DNA from: Clostridium sp. CCUG 7971
Lineage (GTDB): Bacteria; Bacillota; Clostridia; Peptostreptococcales; Peptostreptococcaceae
Reading direction: 5' to 3'
Assembly (NCBI RefSeq): GCF_017590215.1
Contig: NZ_JAFFPK010000118.1
Span: 1-64,000 of the forward strand
DNA: 64,000 nt
Below are positions 37,889 to 45,764 of the stretch, in pieces. The position numbers and the translations under genes are program-made. Numbering within the stretch: position 1 is the stretch's first letter; every line of letters begins with the position of its first letter. The notes beneath the pieces are model-generated. The model searched no databases. It was not told the DNA's origin and saw only the letters and a list, made by a program, of their open reading frames with translations.

Positions 37889-38860
37889 TTAACTTATATT
37901 TTTCATGTCTAAATCTAATACTTCTTTAAAACTATCGTCTAAATAGATAATATTGTATTTCTCTAAATTTCGAGTTATCTTTTTAATATCATTAAACTTA
38001 TAATTAAATGCATTTGTGATTATGTCTAACATTATATCATCCTTCATAAAAGCAGGTTCATACTCAGTTTTGTATACACTCCAAAGTTTAGTTATTCCTA
38101 GCTCCCTTTTGAAGTAATCAAATGCTAAATACTTATGCTCCATATTAACATTTAATGCTTTCTCTCCATTTTCAAACATCGATTTAACTCTATTGTAATC
38201 AGATTGATTTTTCATATTTGCTGTATTTGCTATTCTAAAAGCTAAATTATTATATGACTCCATAAGCTCATTGTTAACGAGAATCTTTTCATCTCCTACT
38301 TGATAAATCGGTTCTCCACTCACTATTTTGACTCTATATCTAAAACTATCTTCTGTGTTATCTCTATGAGGTAATAGTCTACTTGTATATGTATTAAATG
38401 TCCTATCTTCTGTACTTATATATGTCACCATTTTACTAAAATCTTTTGGCTTAAATATCTTGTTATCTACTAGTCTTTTTTTGTACTTGCATATAGTACT
38501 TTCGCTTACTTTCATTTGTCTTGCAATCTCTTTGGTGGATAGCACACTATAATCCGATTTACTTTTTTGTTTAGATAATATAAGTCCCATATAATATAGT
38601 AGCTTATCTATATCTACTTGCCTATCAAATTTCCATACATTGTATACTACTTCTTTAAATATATCATATGCTAGCTTTTCTTTTGATTGTGGTATGTCAC
38701 TTTCAACTTGATAAAACTTCCTATTTTTCCCTCTACCTTCGTATAAGATGTTGTATTCTTTTAATCTATCTTTACACCTTTTAAAGTTCTTATAAAGTTG
38801 ATTTTCGCTTATCCCTATAAGCTGACTTACATCTGTTTTACTTATTTCTATTGTTGCCAT
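37889..38860 (-). CDS. Two-HTH DNA-binding protein, possible replication initiator
   Basis: 323 residues, not recognised with certainty. Two helix-turn-helix segments are visible: SKTDVSQLIGISENQLYKNF (7-26) and STKEIARQMKVSESTICKYK (108-127). A helical C-terminal half follows. The architecture of tandem winged helices plus its place in a plasmid-like element fit a theta-type Rep protein. A 251-base leader upstream contains a divergently oriented promoter and hairpin, as in antisense-controlled rep genes. It could instead be a transcription regulator. AAGGAG lies 11 bases before ATG. Confidence 0.5.
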   Translation of the reverse strand: MATIEISKTDVSQLIGISENQLYKNFKRCKDRLKEYNILYEGRGKNRKFYQVESDIPQSKEKLAYDIFKEVVYNVWKFDRQVDIDKLLYYMGLILSKQKSKSDYSVLSTKEIARQMKVSESTICKYKKRLVDNKIFKPKDFSKMVTYISTEDRTFNTYTSRLLPHRDNTEDSFRYRVKIVSGEPIYQVGDEKILVNNELMESYNNLAFRIANTANMKNQSDYNRVKSMFENGEKALNVNMEHKYLAFDYFKRELGITKLWSVYKTEYEPAFMKDDIMLDIITNAFNYKFNDIKKITRNLEKYNIIYLDDSFKEVLDLDMKNIS

Positions 38861-38946
38861 TATTTTGTGTTCTCCTTATTATTTTGTCATAGGAGCAACA
38901 CACACATTGAAATCACACATTTTTTATCTATAACTCTCTAAATTTA

Positions 38947-39012
38947 TTGACTTCACTTATAAAAAGTTATATAATTGTCTCATATAAAGTAAGGCTACAC
39001 TCCTTGCTTATT
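38947..39012 (+). ncRNA. Candidate antisense RNA in the rep-like leader
   Basis: A consensus promoter on the plus strand (TTGACT 38947-38952, TATAAT 38970-38975, 17-base spacer) fires opposite to the minus-strand gene at 37889-38860. It is followed by a hairpin AAGTAAGG-CTACACT-CCTTGCTT (38987-39009), which could be the loop and weak terminator of a roughly 30-nucleotide countertranscript. The leader is also framed by a 9-bp inverted repeat (GAGCAACAC 38893, GTGTTGCTC 39088) and holds repeated GGCAATC motifs. Confidence 0.4.
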
Positions 39013-39111
39013 ATATATAACATTAATGTAAAATAGCATATCTATATTTAGGGATTGCCATTCCCTTAGATTGCCGTCTAATGTATAGTGTTGCTCAAAT
39101 ATAAATGTTTT

Positions 39112-39924
39112 TTAACTAATAACTCTAGTGTTCGTTTCACTTTGAGTTATTTTTTTCTCTATTTCATTTAAGTATTCTTCACTACTTTTACAATGCTCTA
39201 AGTTAAGTATTACATCATTTTGTGTATATATTAACTTCTGAATGCTCTTCTTATCTCTTACAGCTTGTAAGTAATCTTCTTTTACATCTCGCTTTAGTTG
39301 ATTCTCTAATGCTTTAATCTCAATTTTTTCATATAACTGAGCTTCTAATTTAATCATATCATTGTCTAACGTCGTTATAACTTCAAACTTTATTACGTTT
39401 GTTTCAAATAATACTTTGAAATCTTTATCACTTAACTCAGAGTACAAGTCCCTAATCTTATTGTACTTATCTTGCATTAACTTATTAGAATGTGTATTAG
39501 TTCTCAAGTCATATAGATGTTCATACCATCTCTGTTTAGCCTCTTGTTTAGTTAGCCCTACATAGTAAATATCATTGTGCCATATAGTATATATCTCTCT
39601 AATTCTATCTAGCATAAAGTCTGTATTTATGGTTATCTTGTATATACTCCACCTTCTGTTCGCTCTTTCTAATGCTCTTTTTTCTCTTAGACCCTTCTTT
39701 ATCTCTTCTGTATGTACACCTTTTCTCTTTAATCTGTCGTACTCACTCTTACAAGATTTGCAATAAGAATAATAGTACCAACCCCTTTGATTCTTATAAG
39801 CAGTAAAATGAGAGTTAACTTCATTTTTTACGCTTGCCACGTAGGACTCTTTACAGTAAGTACACTCTTTTAACCTATCTGATAAATTTCCCCTCTCAGA
39901 TACCCCTTCGGAATTTTTTTTCAT
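39112..39924 (-). CDS. GIY-YIG nuclease family protein with N-terminal zinc finger
   Basis: 270 residues from ATG 39924 (GAGGGTGA site). A zinc-binding module (Cys21, Cys24, Cys55, Cys58: CTYC and CKSC) is followed by a GIY-YIG core. IYKIT (94-98) stands for GIY, YYVGLT (120-125) for YIG, with Arg132 and His136 in QRWYEHLYDLR and a later glutamate in LEAQLYEKIE. It resembles homing endonucleases with a DNA-binding zinc ribbon. A lone gene with a strong promoter, it may nick or cut DNA for element spread or exclusion. No intron or intein is visible. Confidence 0.65.
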   Translation of the reverse strand: MKKNSEGVSERGNLSDRLKECTYCKESYVASVKNEVNSHFTAYKNQRGWYYYSYCKSCKSEYDRLKRKGVHTEEIKKGLREKRALERANRRWSIYKITINTDFMLDRIREIYTIWHNDIYYVGLTKQEAKQRWYEHLYDLRTNTHSNKLMQDKYNKIRDLYSELSDKDFKVLFETNVIKFEVITTLDNDMIKLEAQLYEKIEIKALENQLKRDVKEDYLQAVRDKKSIQKLIYTQNDVILNLEHCKSSEEYLNEIEKKITQSETNTRVIS

Positions 39925-39963
39925 ATATTCACCCTCTCTTTTTTTAATTTTCATTATACTTAT

Positions 39964-39992
39964 ATTATACCACACAATTTTATATTCGTCAA
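39964..39992 (-). promoter_or_regulatory. Promoter of the GIY-YIG gene
   Basis: TTGACG (39987-39992), 17 bases, then TGG-TATAAT (39964-39969) with an extended -10. Confidence 0.8.
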
Positions 39993-40740
39993 TCCAAACC
40001 CAGTTATATCAACACTTTCAGCTATATTATATTCTTTAAATTCTCCTAGAATTTCCTGCATAAAATTAAGAAAAAAATAATTTAGTTACAGTTTTGTAAC
40101 CTTTTCACGAACTAGTAATAACTAACTCTCAACTAAAAAATATATACACCCTCACTCGATGAAACCACCCCCTCCTGCTTCTTTGTTATATATAGTTCTA
40201 TGTGCAACTCATAATAGCTACCGAAGTCTCTCCGTTAAACACTGCTAAATTTAATGGTTTAAAGACTCATTAAGTGACTTAAAATGACTACCGAACTTTT
40301 ACAGATAACTCTCTTATAAACAAGGGTGTAGATGCTTATTTCATAACCTATTTTAGCTTACCGCATCAGCTAACGTAACTTATTATTACATACGTATTAA
40401 ACCCTCTTTAAATGTTGCATTTGAAGGCATTTTAAGTCACTCACAAACCATTCATGACACTTTCCCCTGAACCCCTTATAATTCTAGCTTCCCATTACAT
40501 TTTCTCGTCTAATTTTAATAGGTTACCGTACCGAGAAAAATTTTTCATGAAATATATTAGCTGTACAAGACTTCTAGAAGCTTCTCTCACCCCTTCTTAT
40601 TTAAAATCTTTTGTCTTGTAATTAGACGGTGAACCGTGTCTAATTCCGCTTACACTCGCTTCGCTCATGGTTTTCAATTTTCTCTATTTAGTATTTTCTT
40701 TTATAAGGGTTAGGGTCTGAACCCGTTGCAATCACTGGGT
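39993..40740. other. Structure-rich non-coding region, possible origin or transfer site
   Basis: No convincing gene in about 750 bases. AGTGACTTAAAATG (40273-40286) recurs inverted as CATTTTAAGTCACT (40428-40441). CTACCGAA appears at 40218 and 40288. AATTAGACGGT (40619-40629) faces ACCGTGTCTAATT (40632-40644). GGGTTCAGACCC on the minus strand is a further hairpin. A 23-codon minus-strand frame (40597-40668, MSEASVSGIRHGSPSNY...) spans one hairpin and is probably not translated. The pattern suits a replication or mobilisation origin; nothing proves it. Confidence 0.4.
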
Positions 40741-40784
40741 TTAAAAAAAGAATTAGTCCTTTTTTGGATTTATTCTTTTTTAGC
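40741..40784. terminator. A/T-rich hairpin at the end of the small hypothetical gene
   Basis: AAAAAAGAAT...TCC and GGA...ATTCTTTTTT pair around a T-loop, able to terminate in both directions. Confidence 0.5.
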
Positions 40785-41035
40785 TATATTTCATACTTTA
40801 AAAATCTATGAAGTAATTCTCTCATTCTCAAAGAAGGTATATAGACATTTAATATAGTATCTTCATCATTTCTAATAGTTCCTCTAAATATAAACTGTAT
40901 TAAATCACTCACAGCTAATATATCCTCATCTACTTTAACACTATGAGACCTCTTAACTTGACCCTCTATTTTCAATTCTACGCTTCTCGAGGTATAATTA
41001 GTCAACTCACTTTCTATAAGCTCTTGCAGGCTCAC
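40784..41035 (-). CDS. Small hypothetical protein (83 aa)
   Basis: Not recognised. The reading frame begins at GTG (SLQELIESELTNYTSR...) with an in-frame stop just upstream and no evident ribosome binding site. Composition is protein-like, with alternating strands (VELKIEGQVK, HSVKVDEDIL, NVYIPSLRM) and an arginine-rich end. It may be a small regulator or the remains of a longer gene. The 263 bases upstream to the recombinase hold no gene. Confidence 0.4.
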   Translation of the reverse strand: MSLQELIESELTNYTSRSVELKIEGQVKRSHSVKVDEDILAVSDLIQFIFRGTIRNDEDTILNVYIPSLRMRELLHRFLKYEI

Positions 41036-41298
41036 TGAGTGGGTCTAAAAGTACTCTATGACATGTTAGTCACTCTTATTAAAATTGAGATTTTAACCAT
41101 TCTATAATTATCTCATTTATTCAACTATCTTGCTCCTCTTCGTCACTCATTGCTCTGCTCCCATAGTTCTCTTAATGTTCCATCAAATACTCTCAGTGGC
41201 TCTCCTAGCGATGGACAGCCACTATAATGCACACACTGGCACAATAAAAAGACTATACATCTAGTCCTCTATCTTCGTTATCTATTGAATACTATCTC

Positions 41299-41916
41299 CT
41301 AGCCTTGTTGTTCTTGCTCATATTGCTTGACTAACTTATAGAATGTAGTTCTCTTAAGTCCTAGGTTCTCCATAGTAACCTTTGCTGTTTGCTCTCCTGA
41401 CTTCCATTCTTGGTACTCTTCATCCCAGTTACTTGGATACTCTGCTTGTGGTCTACCTAGATGCTTACCTTGTGCCTTAGCTATTGCTATCCCTTCAGCT
41501 TGACGTTGCTTTCTAAACTCTGTCTCTTGTTGTGCTACATAACTTAACACTTGCAATATTAAGTTGCTTATAAAGTCACCTAGTAGGTCTTTGTGTTGTC
41601 TTGTATCCAATAGTGGCATATCTACAACAACTATATCTGCACCTTTGTTTGTTATTGTATTCCATAGTTCCATGACTTCTTTGTAGTTTCTCGATAGTCT
41701 ATCTATTGACTTGATAACTACTAAGTCACCTTCACCAACTACTTTCAACATAAGTTGCAATTGTGCTCTATCTGTATTAATTCCCGAAGCTTTGTCTATT
41801 AACTCAATAGCATTAGTTATATTATTATCTTTGTTCCACTTCTCCATAGCTTCTATCTGTCTAGCTTCATTCTGCTCCTTGCTAGACACTCTTATGTAAT
41901 TAAAAACCTTATTCAT
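41299..41916 (-). CDS. Serine recombinase (resolvase/invertase family)
   Basis: 205 residues. The catalytic domain starts MNKVFNYIRVSSKEQ with nucleophile Ser11 and has IDRLSRN (the arginine-rich active-site block) and the long E helix (ETEFRKQRQAEGIAIAKAQGKHLGRP). A C-terminal HTH (AKVTMENLGLKRTTFYKLV) binds the site. Family members resolve plasmid dimers or invert DNA. It has its own consensus promoter and a neighbouring palindrome. Higher GC than its surroundings suggests a separate origin. Confidence 0.9.
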   Translation of the reverse strand: MNKVFNYIRVSSKEQNEARQIEAMEKWNKDNNITNAIELIDKASGINTDRAQLQLMLKVVGEGDLVVIKSIDRLSRNYKEVMELWNTITNKGADIVVVDMPLLDTRQHKDLLGDFISNLILQVLSYVAQQETEFRKQRQAEGIAIAKAQGKHLGRPQAEYPSNWDEEYQEWKSGEQTAKVTMENLGLKRTTFYKLVKQYEQEQQG

Positions 41917-41952
41917 ATTACCCCTACCACCTTTACTTGTTATTATAATTTA

Positions 41953-42002
41953 ATTATATATAATCCATTCGCAAAGGTCAACTTCATAAACGAATATATT
42001 CG
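41953..42002 (-). promoter_or_regulatory. Resolvase promoter with adjacent palindrome
   Basis: TTGACC (41976-41981), 17 bases, then TATAAT (41953-41958). CGAATATATTCG (41991-42002) is a perfect 12-bp palindrome just upstream, repeated in part as CGAATATT, and could be a res-type binding site. Confidence 0.65.
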
Positions 42003-42227
42003 AATATTTTTAACAACATTTCTGAACATAATATATAGAATGTAAATGGCTATAATTAAACATTCCTTATTTTATCACTATCTATCTTTAAAGGTATACT
42101 TTTGTGAACTGTTGATAAAATATATAATCACAGGTGCACCATCATGACAAGGTATAAATCAAGTACTTAAAACCTTTCAGTTATTGTATTTGCAATACTT
42201 ACACCCTTTTAGGTGATTTTGTATAAT

Positions 42228-42305
42228 AAAATAATAAAAATATTTATTATTTTTAAAAGCCTTGCAATTACTTAAGTTCAGATTATCCACATAGTTTTTG
42301 CAAGG
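42228..42305. other. Candidate replication origin (DnaA box, AT palindrome)
   Basis: AAAATAATAAA/TTTATTATTTT (42228-42253) forms an AT-only palindrome. Beside it CCTTGCAA (42260-42267) and TTGCAAGG (42298-42305) flank a perfect DnaA box TTATCCACA (42283-42291). This is the usual make-up of a small theta origin. The remaining 200 bases on the left carry no recognisable feature. Confidence 0.4.
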
Positions 42306-42366
42306 TTTTCAGTATACTTGAAGTAATAAGTATATATTTGGTAATATAATTGTAAGGACTAAAAAA

Positions 42367-42408
42367 GACATTAGCTCCCAACTAATGTCTTTGCTCCCAA
42401 TTAATGTC
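42367..42408 (+). repeat. Tandem 16-mers forming a leader hairpin
   Basis: GCTCCCAACTAATGTC (42374-42389) and GCTCCCAATTAATGTC (42393-42408) repeat with a 19-base period. GACATTAG (42367-42374) pairs with CTAATGTC, so the leader of the following small peptide gene can fold in alternative ways. Confidence 0.6.
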
Positions 42409-42428
42409 CTTGGAAGGTGGTGAAATCA

Positions 42429-42515
42429 TTGAAAATAACAATCGAATTAACAAAAGAGACTGCAATCTCTTTATTATTCTTAGGTACACTGTTACAACAA
42501 CTATTCATCAAATAA
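42429..42515 (+). CDS. 28-aa small hydrophobic peptide (candidate)
   Basis: A TTG start follows GGAAGGTGGTG at good spacing. The peptide (KITIELTKETAISLLFLGTL...) has a short hydrophobic centre and ends LQQLFIK. A tandem repeat/hairpin sits in its leader and a strong terminator 65 bases after its stop. Size and layout recall type I toxin or leader peptides. It is converged on by another small peptide gene. Function not recognised. Confidence 0.35.
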   Translation: MKITIELTKETAISLLFLGTLLQQLFIK

Positions 42516-42579
42516 TTTTTTAACTTTAACCTTATTTTAAAGCTTACTCTGCTGGTTGTAAAGTAGTGATAAGTAGTAA

Positions 42580-42629
42580 AAAGGCTATACAGTATGTAAC
42601 TTCTACTGTATAGCTTTTTTATTTTTTTT
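42580..42629. terminator. Bidirectional terminator shared by two small genes
   Basis: GCTATACAGTA / TACTGTATAGC, an 11-bp perfect stem with T6 and T8 on the plus side and T5 on the minus side. Confidence 0.85.
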
Positions 42630-42661
42630 GACTAAAATTTAAACTAAATAAAATAAATTCA

Positions 42662-42766
42662 TCAAAAAGCTAATGCTAATATAAATGCTATTACTATACT
42701 TGCTACAAATATTAATGTTAATGTTATAATTGCTTTTGTTAATGCTCCAAATACTTCTACTAACAA
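42662..42766 (-). CDS. 34-aa single-span membrane peptide (candidate)
   Basis: TTG start with GAGAGGTGG four bases upstream. The peptide is nearly all hydrophobic (LVEVFGALTKAIITLTLIFV... ending ILALAF), with one transmembrane stretch of about 22 residues and charges only near the N-terminus. It ends 33 bases from the shared terminator. Fst/TxpA-type toxins have this size and hydropathy but usually a charged tail, which is missing here. Confidence 0.45.
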   Translation of the reverse strand: MLVEVFGALTKAIITLTLIFVASIVIAFILALAF

Positions 42767-42918
42767 ACTACCACCTCTCAATAGAAGCATTGCCAACTAT
42801 GTTATACATAAAACATTCTCTTAGTTCCTTACTTACAACTGTTACACATTATATTAATTATATTCTTTCCAACTAACCCGCTAAAAAAACTAGAAATACA
42901 TCTAGCCTATTGTAATTA

Positions 42919-43473
42919 TTACTCATTGTATGATTTTGAAAAATAGTTATCGTAATACACTTTATACTCATCAAACATTAATTCACCTATTCTGTCAGAT
43001 TGTTCTTTACTTATAGTTCCATCAAATTCTGGATTTGATACGATTTCTTTTAATATGGAGCTCATATCCTTTATGATTGGAGTTACTTTCTTTTGAAATT
43101 CTAACATATCCTCTTTTGGAGCATCATCCATATAAAACTCCTTAACCATTTCATCACAAGTCATGCTTGGAAACTTATCGAGTACTCGTATATTTTCATT
43201 TAATATACCATATAACATATCATCATTTTGTTTATTATCTTTTGCATAGTGAGACTCAAATATAACTTCATTAGGTTCTGAGTTCTCCATATCGGAAAAT
43301 ACACCATGCATTGAATAGAAGTAGTCATTTATCGATTCATAATCTAAGTTTTCCCTTTCAAATACTTCTACACCTTTATCCATGTTTCTCTCATCTGCTT
43401 GATATCCATTTGAAGCACAACCAACTACTCCTAACGATAAAATAACCATTCCTCCAATTAATATTTTTTTCAT
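42919..43473 (-). CDS. Predicted lipoprotein, unknown (184 aa)
   Basis: Signal peptide with lipobox LGVVGC (cysteine about residue 19), then an acidic, helical secreted part without recognisable domain. It has methionine- and aspartate-rich stretches. GGGGGAGA precedes ATG. It lies after a ribbon-helix-helix gene and its remnant; probably displayed on the outer membrane face. Codon use is like its element neighbours. Confidence 0.7.
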   Translation of the reverse strand: MKKILIGGMVILSLGVVGCASNGYQADERNMDKGVEVFERENLDYESINDYFYSMHGVFSDMENSEPNEVIFESHYAKDNKQNDDMLYGILNENIRVLDKFPSMTCDEMVKEFYMDDAPKEDMLEFQKKVTPIIKDMSSILKEIVSNPEFDGTISKEQSDRIGELMFDEYKVYYDNYFSKSYNE

Positions 43474-43486
43474 ATTCTCCCCCTAA

Positions 43487-43587
43487 TTATTTATAATTAA
43501 TAACAATTTCCTTAAGTGCATGACTTAATACATCCTGCACCTTGTACTCTTTGTATATATCTGCATAAACTTTAAAGCTCCTAGTAG
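43487..43587 (-). pseudogene. Remnant of a ribbon-helix-helix gene
   Basis: Between two genes an open stretch reads RSFKVYADIYKEYKVQDV...LSHALKEIVINYK and a stop, with no start codon. It has the strand-helix-helix form of the neighbouring 124-residue protein's C-terminus (SLLSQALYNFLEEYDK), so it seems a decayed copy or the tail of a lost relative. Confidence 0.35.
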
Positions 43588-43962
43588 CTATTTATCATAT
43601 TCCTCTAAAAAGTTGTATAAAGCTTGTGATAATAAACTTGGATTATCTATATGTCTAAACTTAGTATCTGCAACATCCTTAAATCTGCTCCATATCTTAG
43701 CATCTAATCTAATACTTGTTTTCATATTAGTCGTTTTAGGGTAATTAATCTCTAAGCCTGTTACAACCTCTACTACAGGAGTAGTGTCACCCATCTGACT
43801 CCTCTGTGACTTATACCAATTTAACATCTCCTCATACTGCTCATAATTATTAAGCATATTAATTAATTTTTTCTGTATGTTTACATCCTGTAGGATTGCT
43901 AGATGCCCTATTACTCCTCGCTGACTCCCCTGAAGCTCTACAAATAGAAATAAATATATCAT
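43588..43962 (-). CDS. Ribbon-helix-helix type DNA-binding protein
   Basis: 124 residues. The C-terminal 48 (MKTSIRLDAKIWSRFKDVAD... LLSQALYNFLEEYDK) have the strand-helix-helix pattern of plasmid CopG/Arc-type regulators. The N-terminal part is helical. The start is unclear: the ATG at 43962 lies about 8 bases after a TAATAT box with no ribosome binding site, while GAGGAG further in has no ATG at normal spacing. It may regulate the lipoprotein gene downstream or plasmid functions. Confidence 0.55.
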   Translation of the reverse strand: MIYLFLFVELQGSQRGVIGHLAILQDVNIQKKLINMLNNYEQYEEMLNWYKSQRSQMGDTTPVVEVVTGLEINYPKTTNMKTSIRLDAKIWSRFKDVADTKFRHIDNPSLLSQALYNFLEEYDK

Positions 43963-44010
43963 TATTTATATTATATAAGGAGCATAATCAGTTAAATATA
44001 TTAGCCATAT

Positions 44011-44036
44011 AAAAAATAGACTATAAAAGTCTATTT
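44011..44036 (-). terminator. Terminator after the WG-repeat gene
   Basis: AAATAGACT / AGTCTATTT with a T-run on the minus strand, 28 bases after the stop. Confidence 0.75.
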
Positions 44037-44063
44037 AAAATTTAATTTAATTATAAATATATA

Positions 44064-45194
44064 TTAATATATATCATCAAATTTAGGAGCTACTACTATC
44101 TTGCCTGTCTTATCTATCAGTCCCTTTTTCTCTCCTATTGTTACGATAGCTACTTCATTTTCAAATCCATAAGCTGATATTTTATCAAATTGAGGTTCTA
44201 TTACTATCTTTCCGTCTTTATTGATAAAACCATACTTATCATCTACTTTAACTTTTGCTACTCCATTCTCAAATGCTGATGCCTCATCAAATTTCGGTTC
44301 TATTATAACCTTTCCTTCTTTATTAATAAAACCATATTTATCATCTACTTTAACTTTTGCCATACCTTCACTAAACTGGTCTAAATCATCAAATTGAGGT
44401 TGTATGACAATCTTACCAGCTTTATCTATAGCTCCCCATTTTTTCTCTATTTCTACAGATACTAGACCTTCTTTGAATCCACAAGATGCAACATTATCAA
44501 ATTGCGGCTCTATTACAACCTTACCTTCTTTATTTATAAATCCATATATAAAGTCATCATTTGTAACATCTGCTAATCCTTCACTAAAATCTCCAACATT
44601 ATCAAATTGTGACTCTATTACAACCTTACCTTCTTTATCTATAAATAACCATTTCCCATTTAATAGTACACACCTTAACCCTTCTCTAATTGCTCTTGTC
44701 TTAGTGTAAACAGTATTCACTATAATTTTTCCTTCTTTGTTTATATACCCACACTGCTTATTTAATTCTACTTCAGCTACTCCATCAATAAATAGACCAA
44801 CCCATTCATATATAGGCTCTACAATAGTATTACCTTCTTTATCTATAAATCCCCATTTATCCTTTATTTGTACTCCTGCTAGTCCTTCACTAAAAGCCTT
44901 TGCATTATCATATATAGGCTTTATTATTACATTTCCTTCAAAATCCATAAATCCATATTTTCCACCTTTTTCAAAAGCTACTAAACCATCTCCATATCCT
45001 TTAAATGTAGTATCATCTTTACCATCTATTACTACATTACCTGCTTTGTCTATTACTTTATAACTATCATCTATTTTAGCGACAGCTATTCCTTCAGCGA
45101 AAGGAACATTAATTGTCCATTCATATTCTTTCGTTTTACTACACCCTACTAAACCTAATGTAAGTAAAAGTATAATACTTATCTTTTTTACCAT
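44064..45194 (-). CDS. WG-repeat lipoprotein
   Basis: 376 residues. Lipobox LGLVGC (cysteine about 18) is followed by some twelve WG repeats of about 27 residues, each with a core such as KWGFIDKEGNTIVEP or KYGFINKEGKVIIEP. Variants are KWLFIDKEGK and KCGYINKEGK. These repeats build a beta-propeller-like or beta-solenoid surface domain of unknown ligand. Several units are nearly identical at DNA level, so copy number may change by recombination. It lies on the minus strand between two DNA-binding protein genes. Confidence 0.9.
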   Translation of the reverse strand: MVKKISIILLLTLGLVGCSKTKEYEWTINVPFAEGIAVAKIDDSYKVIDKAGNVVIDGKDDTTFKGYGDGLVAFEKGGKYGFMDFEGNVIIKPIYDNAKAFSEGLAGVQIKDKWGFIDKEGNTIVEPIYEWVGLFIDGVAEVELNKQCGYINKEGKIIVNTVYTKTRAIREGLRCVLLNGKWLFIDKEGKVVIESQFDNVGDFSEGLADVTNDDFIYGFINKEGKVVIEPQFDNVASCGFKEGLVSVEIEKKWGAIDKAGKIVIQPQFDDLDQFSEGMAKVKVDDKYGFINKEGKVIIEPKFDEASAFENGVAKVKVDDKYGFINKDGKIVIEPQFDKISAYGFENEVAIVTIGEKKGLIDKTGKIVVAPKFDDIY

Positions 45195-45255
45195 TCGCTA
45201 ATCCTCCCCATCTTTTACTTATGATTTTCCAAGTATTCTCGTAAAGCCATCGAGA

Positions 45256-45764
45256 CTAAATCAACCTTTTATACTGCTTATTTTCCTCAACGAACTCATT
45301 AAACTGTCGTAACACGTCTGTATTAACCCTTAAAGTAGTTAATGCATTGTCTGTTGTTTCAAGGTCTATCACAATCTGACTACTTAATATAGTTGAGTTC
45401 TTTTTATAACGCTCTATCATCTCAATTAATGTTTGATACTCCTTAGATAAGTTAATCAAATTACTTTGAACCACCTTATCATTTATTAAAGTAACGTCTG
45501 TATTACTACCGTTATTAAGCTTTTTATCTATATCATTGATAGCTATATCATCTTTTACCTTGATATCTATTACAACCCTCTCAACGTCTGTTGCACTGTC
45601 GTTATATATATACTCATTGCTATATTTGCATAGGCATAATTAATCTTTTTAAATCTATCAGCGATGACGCTTCTACCTACTCCAAACTCCTTAGATATCT
45701 TAGTTAAACTATATCCCTCTTTGAGTTTGTCATTGATGTATTGCAACTGCTCTAGTTTTTCCAT
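45256..45764 (-). pseudogene. HTH / RHH-type element protein, one-base frameshift
   Basis: The first frame gives MEKLEQLQYINDKLKEG... TKISKEFGVGRSVIADRFKK (an HTH, residues 18-40), then drifts into TTVQQTLRGL and stops. The next frame continues KYSNEYIYNDSATDVERV and runs open through LTTLRVNTDVLRQFNEFVEE to the end. One missing base near 45632-45636 (reading YAYDKYSNEY if restored) gives about 169 residues. N-terminal HTH plus C-terminal ribbon-helix-helix look is typical of small clostridial plasmid proteins. It may be inactive. Confidence 0.6.

Noticed and set aside
40597-40668. A 23-residue peptide gene on the minus strand
   Set aside because: No clear ribosome binding site, and the frame spans a hairpin that explains its base pattern better.
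41036-41298. Further gene between the hypothetical protein and the serine recombinase
   Set aside because: All frames are short or lack start signals; nothing recognisable.
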